The notes beneath the pieces were generated by a model. That model did not search any database and was not told the DNA's origin. It saw nothing but the letters and a program-made list of their open reading frames with translations. Made by a program: the position numbers and the translations under genes. 64,000 bases of DNA from Nocardia beijingensis NBRC 16342 (GTDB lineage Bacteria; Actinomycetota; Actinomycetes; Mycobacteriales; Mycobacteriaceae), in the NCBI RefSeq assembly GCF_001612785.1, contig NZ_BDBC01000032.1:62001-126000 (forward strand). Direction: 5' to 3'. Shown here piece by piece: positions 63,981 through 64,000 of this stretch (position 1 is the first letter of the stretch; every line of letters begins with the position of its first letter).

Positions 63981-64000
63981 ACGGACGGGTTGGCCTTCCG

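Overview
GC-rich (about 70 %) actinobacterial chromosome, best explained as a Nocardia or a close mycolate-bearing relative. The evidence is a mycolic-acid cyclopropane-synthase-type methyltransferase (49448-50311), an MMPL transporter next to an MTB12-like lipoprotein, and lppL-pyrD and PEBP/M20 blocks that I know as neighbours in Mycobacterium tuberculosis. The assignment rests on gene content, not on a database search.

Left part, 1-37.2 kb: most of a biosynthetic cluster. Two giant type I PKS proteins are translationally coupled. The first starts outside the window. It begins as an ordinary cis-AT module (KS-AT-DH-KR-ACP), then becomes AT-less (KS-KR-ACP, then a lone KS). The second continues as DH-ACP-KR, KS-MT-ACP, KS-ACP, KS-ACP and ends in a thioester reductase. 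A discrete malonyl-type trans-AT fused to a type II thioesterase follows. Then come sugar and tailoring genes: cupin, a 42-residue ORF, SDR reductase, GDP-mannose 4,6-dehydratase, sugar C-methyltransferase, a second dehydratase-like protein, a MycE-type sugar O-methyltransferase, a GT1 glycosyltransferase, a GT87 membrane glycosyltransferase, a repeat-encoded 65-residue ORF, a flavin monooxygenase and a P450. A polyprenyl-phosphate-sugar-synthase-like GT2 lies on the other strand. Read literally, the last three non-reducing modules, the C-methylation and reductive release give a 5-methyl-6-alkenyl-2,4-dihydroxybenzaldehyde with one open ring position for hydroxylation and glycosylation. This agrees with the nocardiosis-associated polyketide (NOCAP) as I remember it: a resorcylaldehyde head, a C15 tail with two trienes separated by a hydroxyl, and a 3-epimycarose / 2-O-methylrhamnose disaccharide. 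So the cluster is probably the NOCAP locus or a close relative, with its loading end off the left edge.

Middle, 37.2-43.7 kb: an AraC regulator divergent from a quinone-oxidoreductase-like gene, a membrane Ser/Thr kinase, a separate minus-strand KS-ACP PKS module that may belong to the assembly line, and a GtrA-like membrane protein.

Right part, 43.8-64 kb: mainly chromosomal backbone (M20 peptidase, PEBP, pyrD, DUF5703-like protein, lppL-like lipoprotein, MTB12-like lipoprotein, MMPL). About 12 kb of accessory genes is inserted between PEBP and pyrD: an HTH/TPR regulator, small hypothetical genes, a micropeptide, a mycolate methyltransferase, a Gfo/Idh-like protein with a TetR regulator, fadD, ribA and a PfkB kinase. 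Several hairpin terminators and palindromic operator candidates are marked. I found no tRNA, rRNA, CRISPR or insertion sequence.

A recurrent feature of the cluster is short in-frame tandem duplication: 150 bp x3, 42 bp x2 and 51 bp x4 in interdomain linkers, and 75 bp x2.6 at a gene junction.
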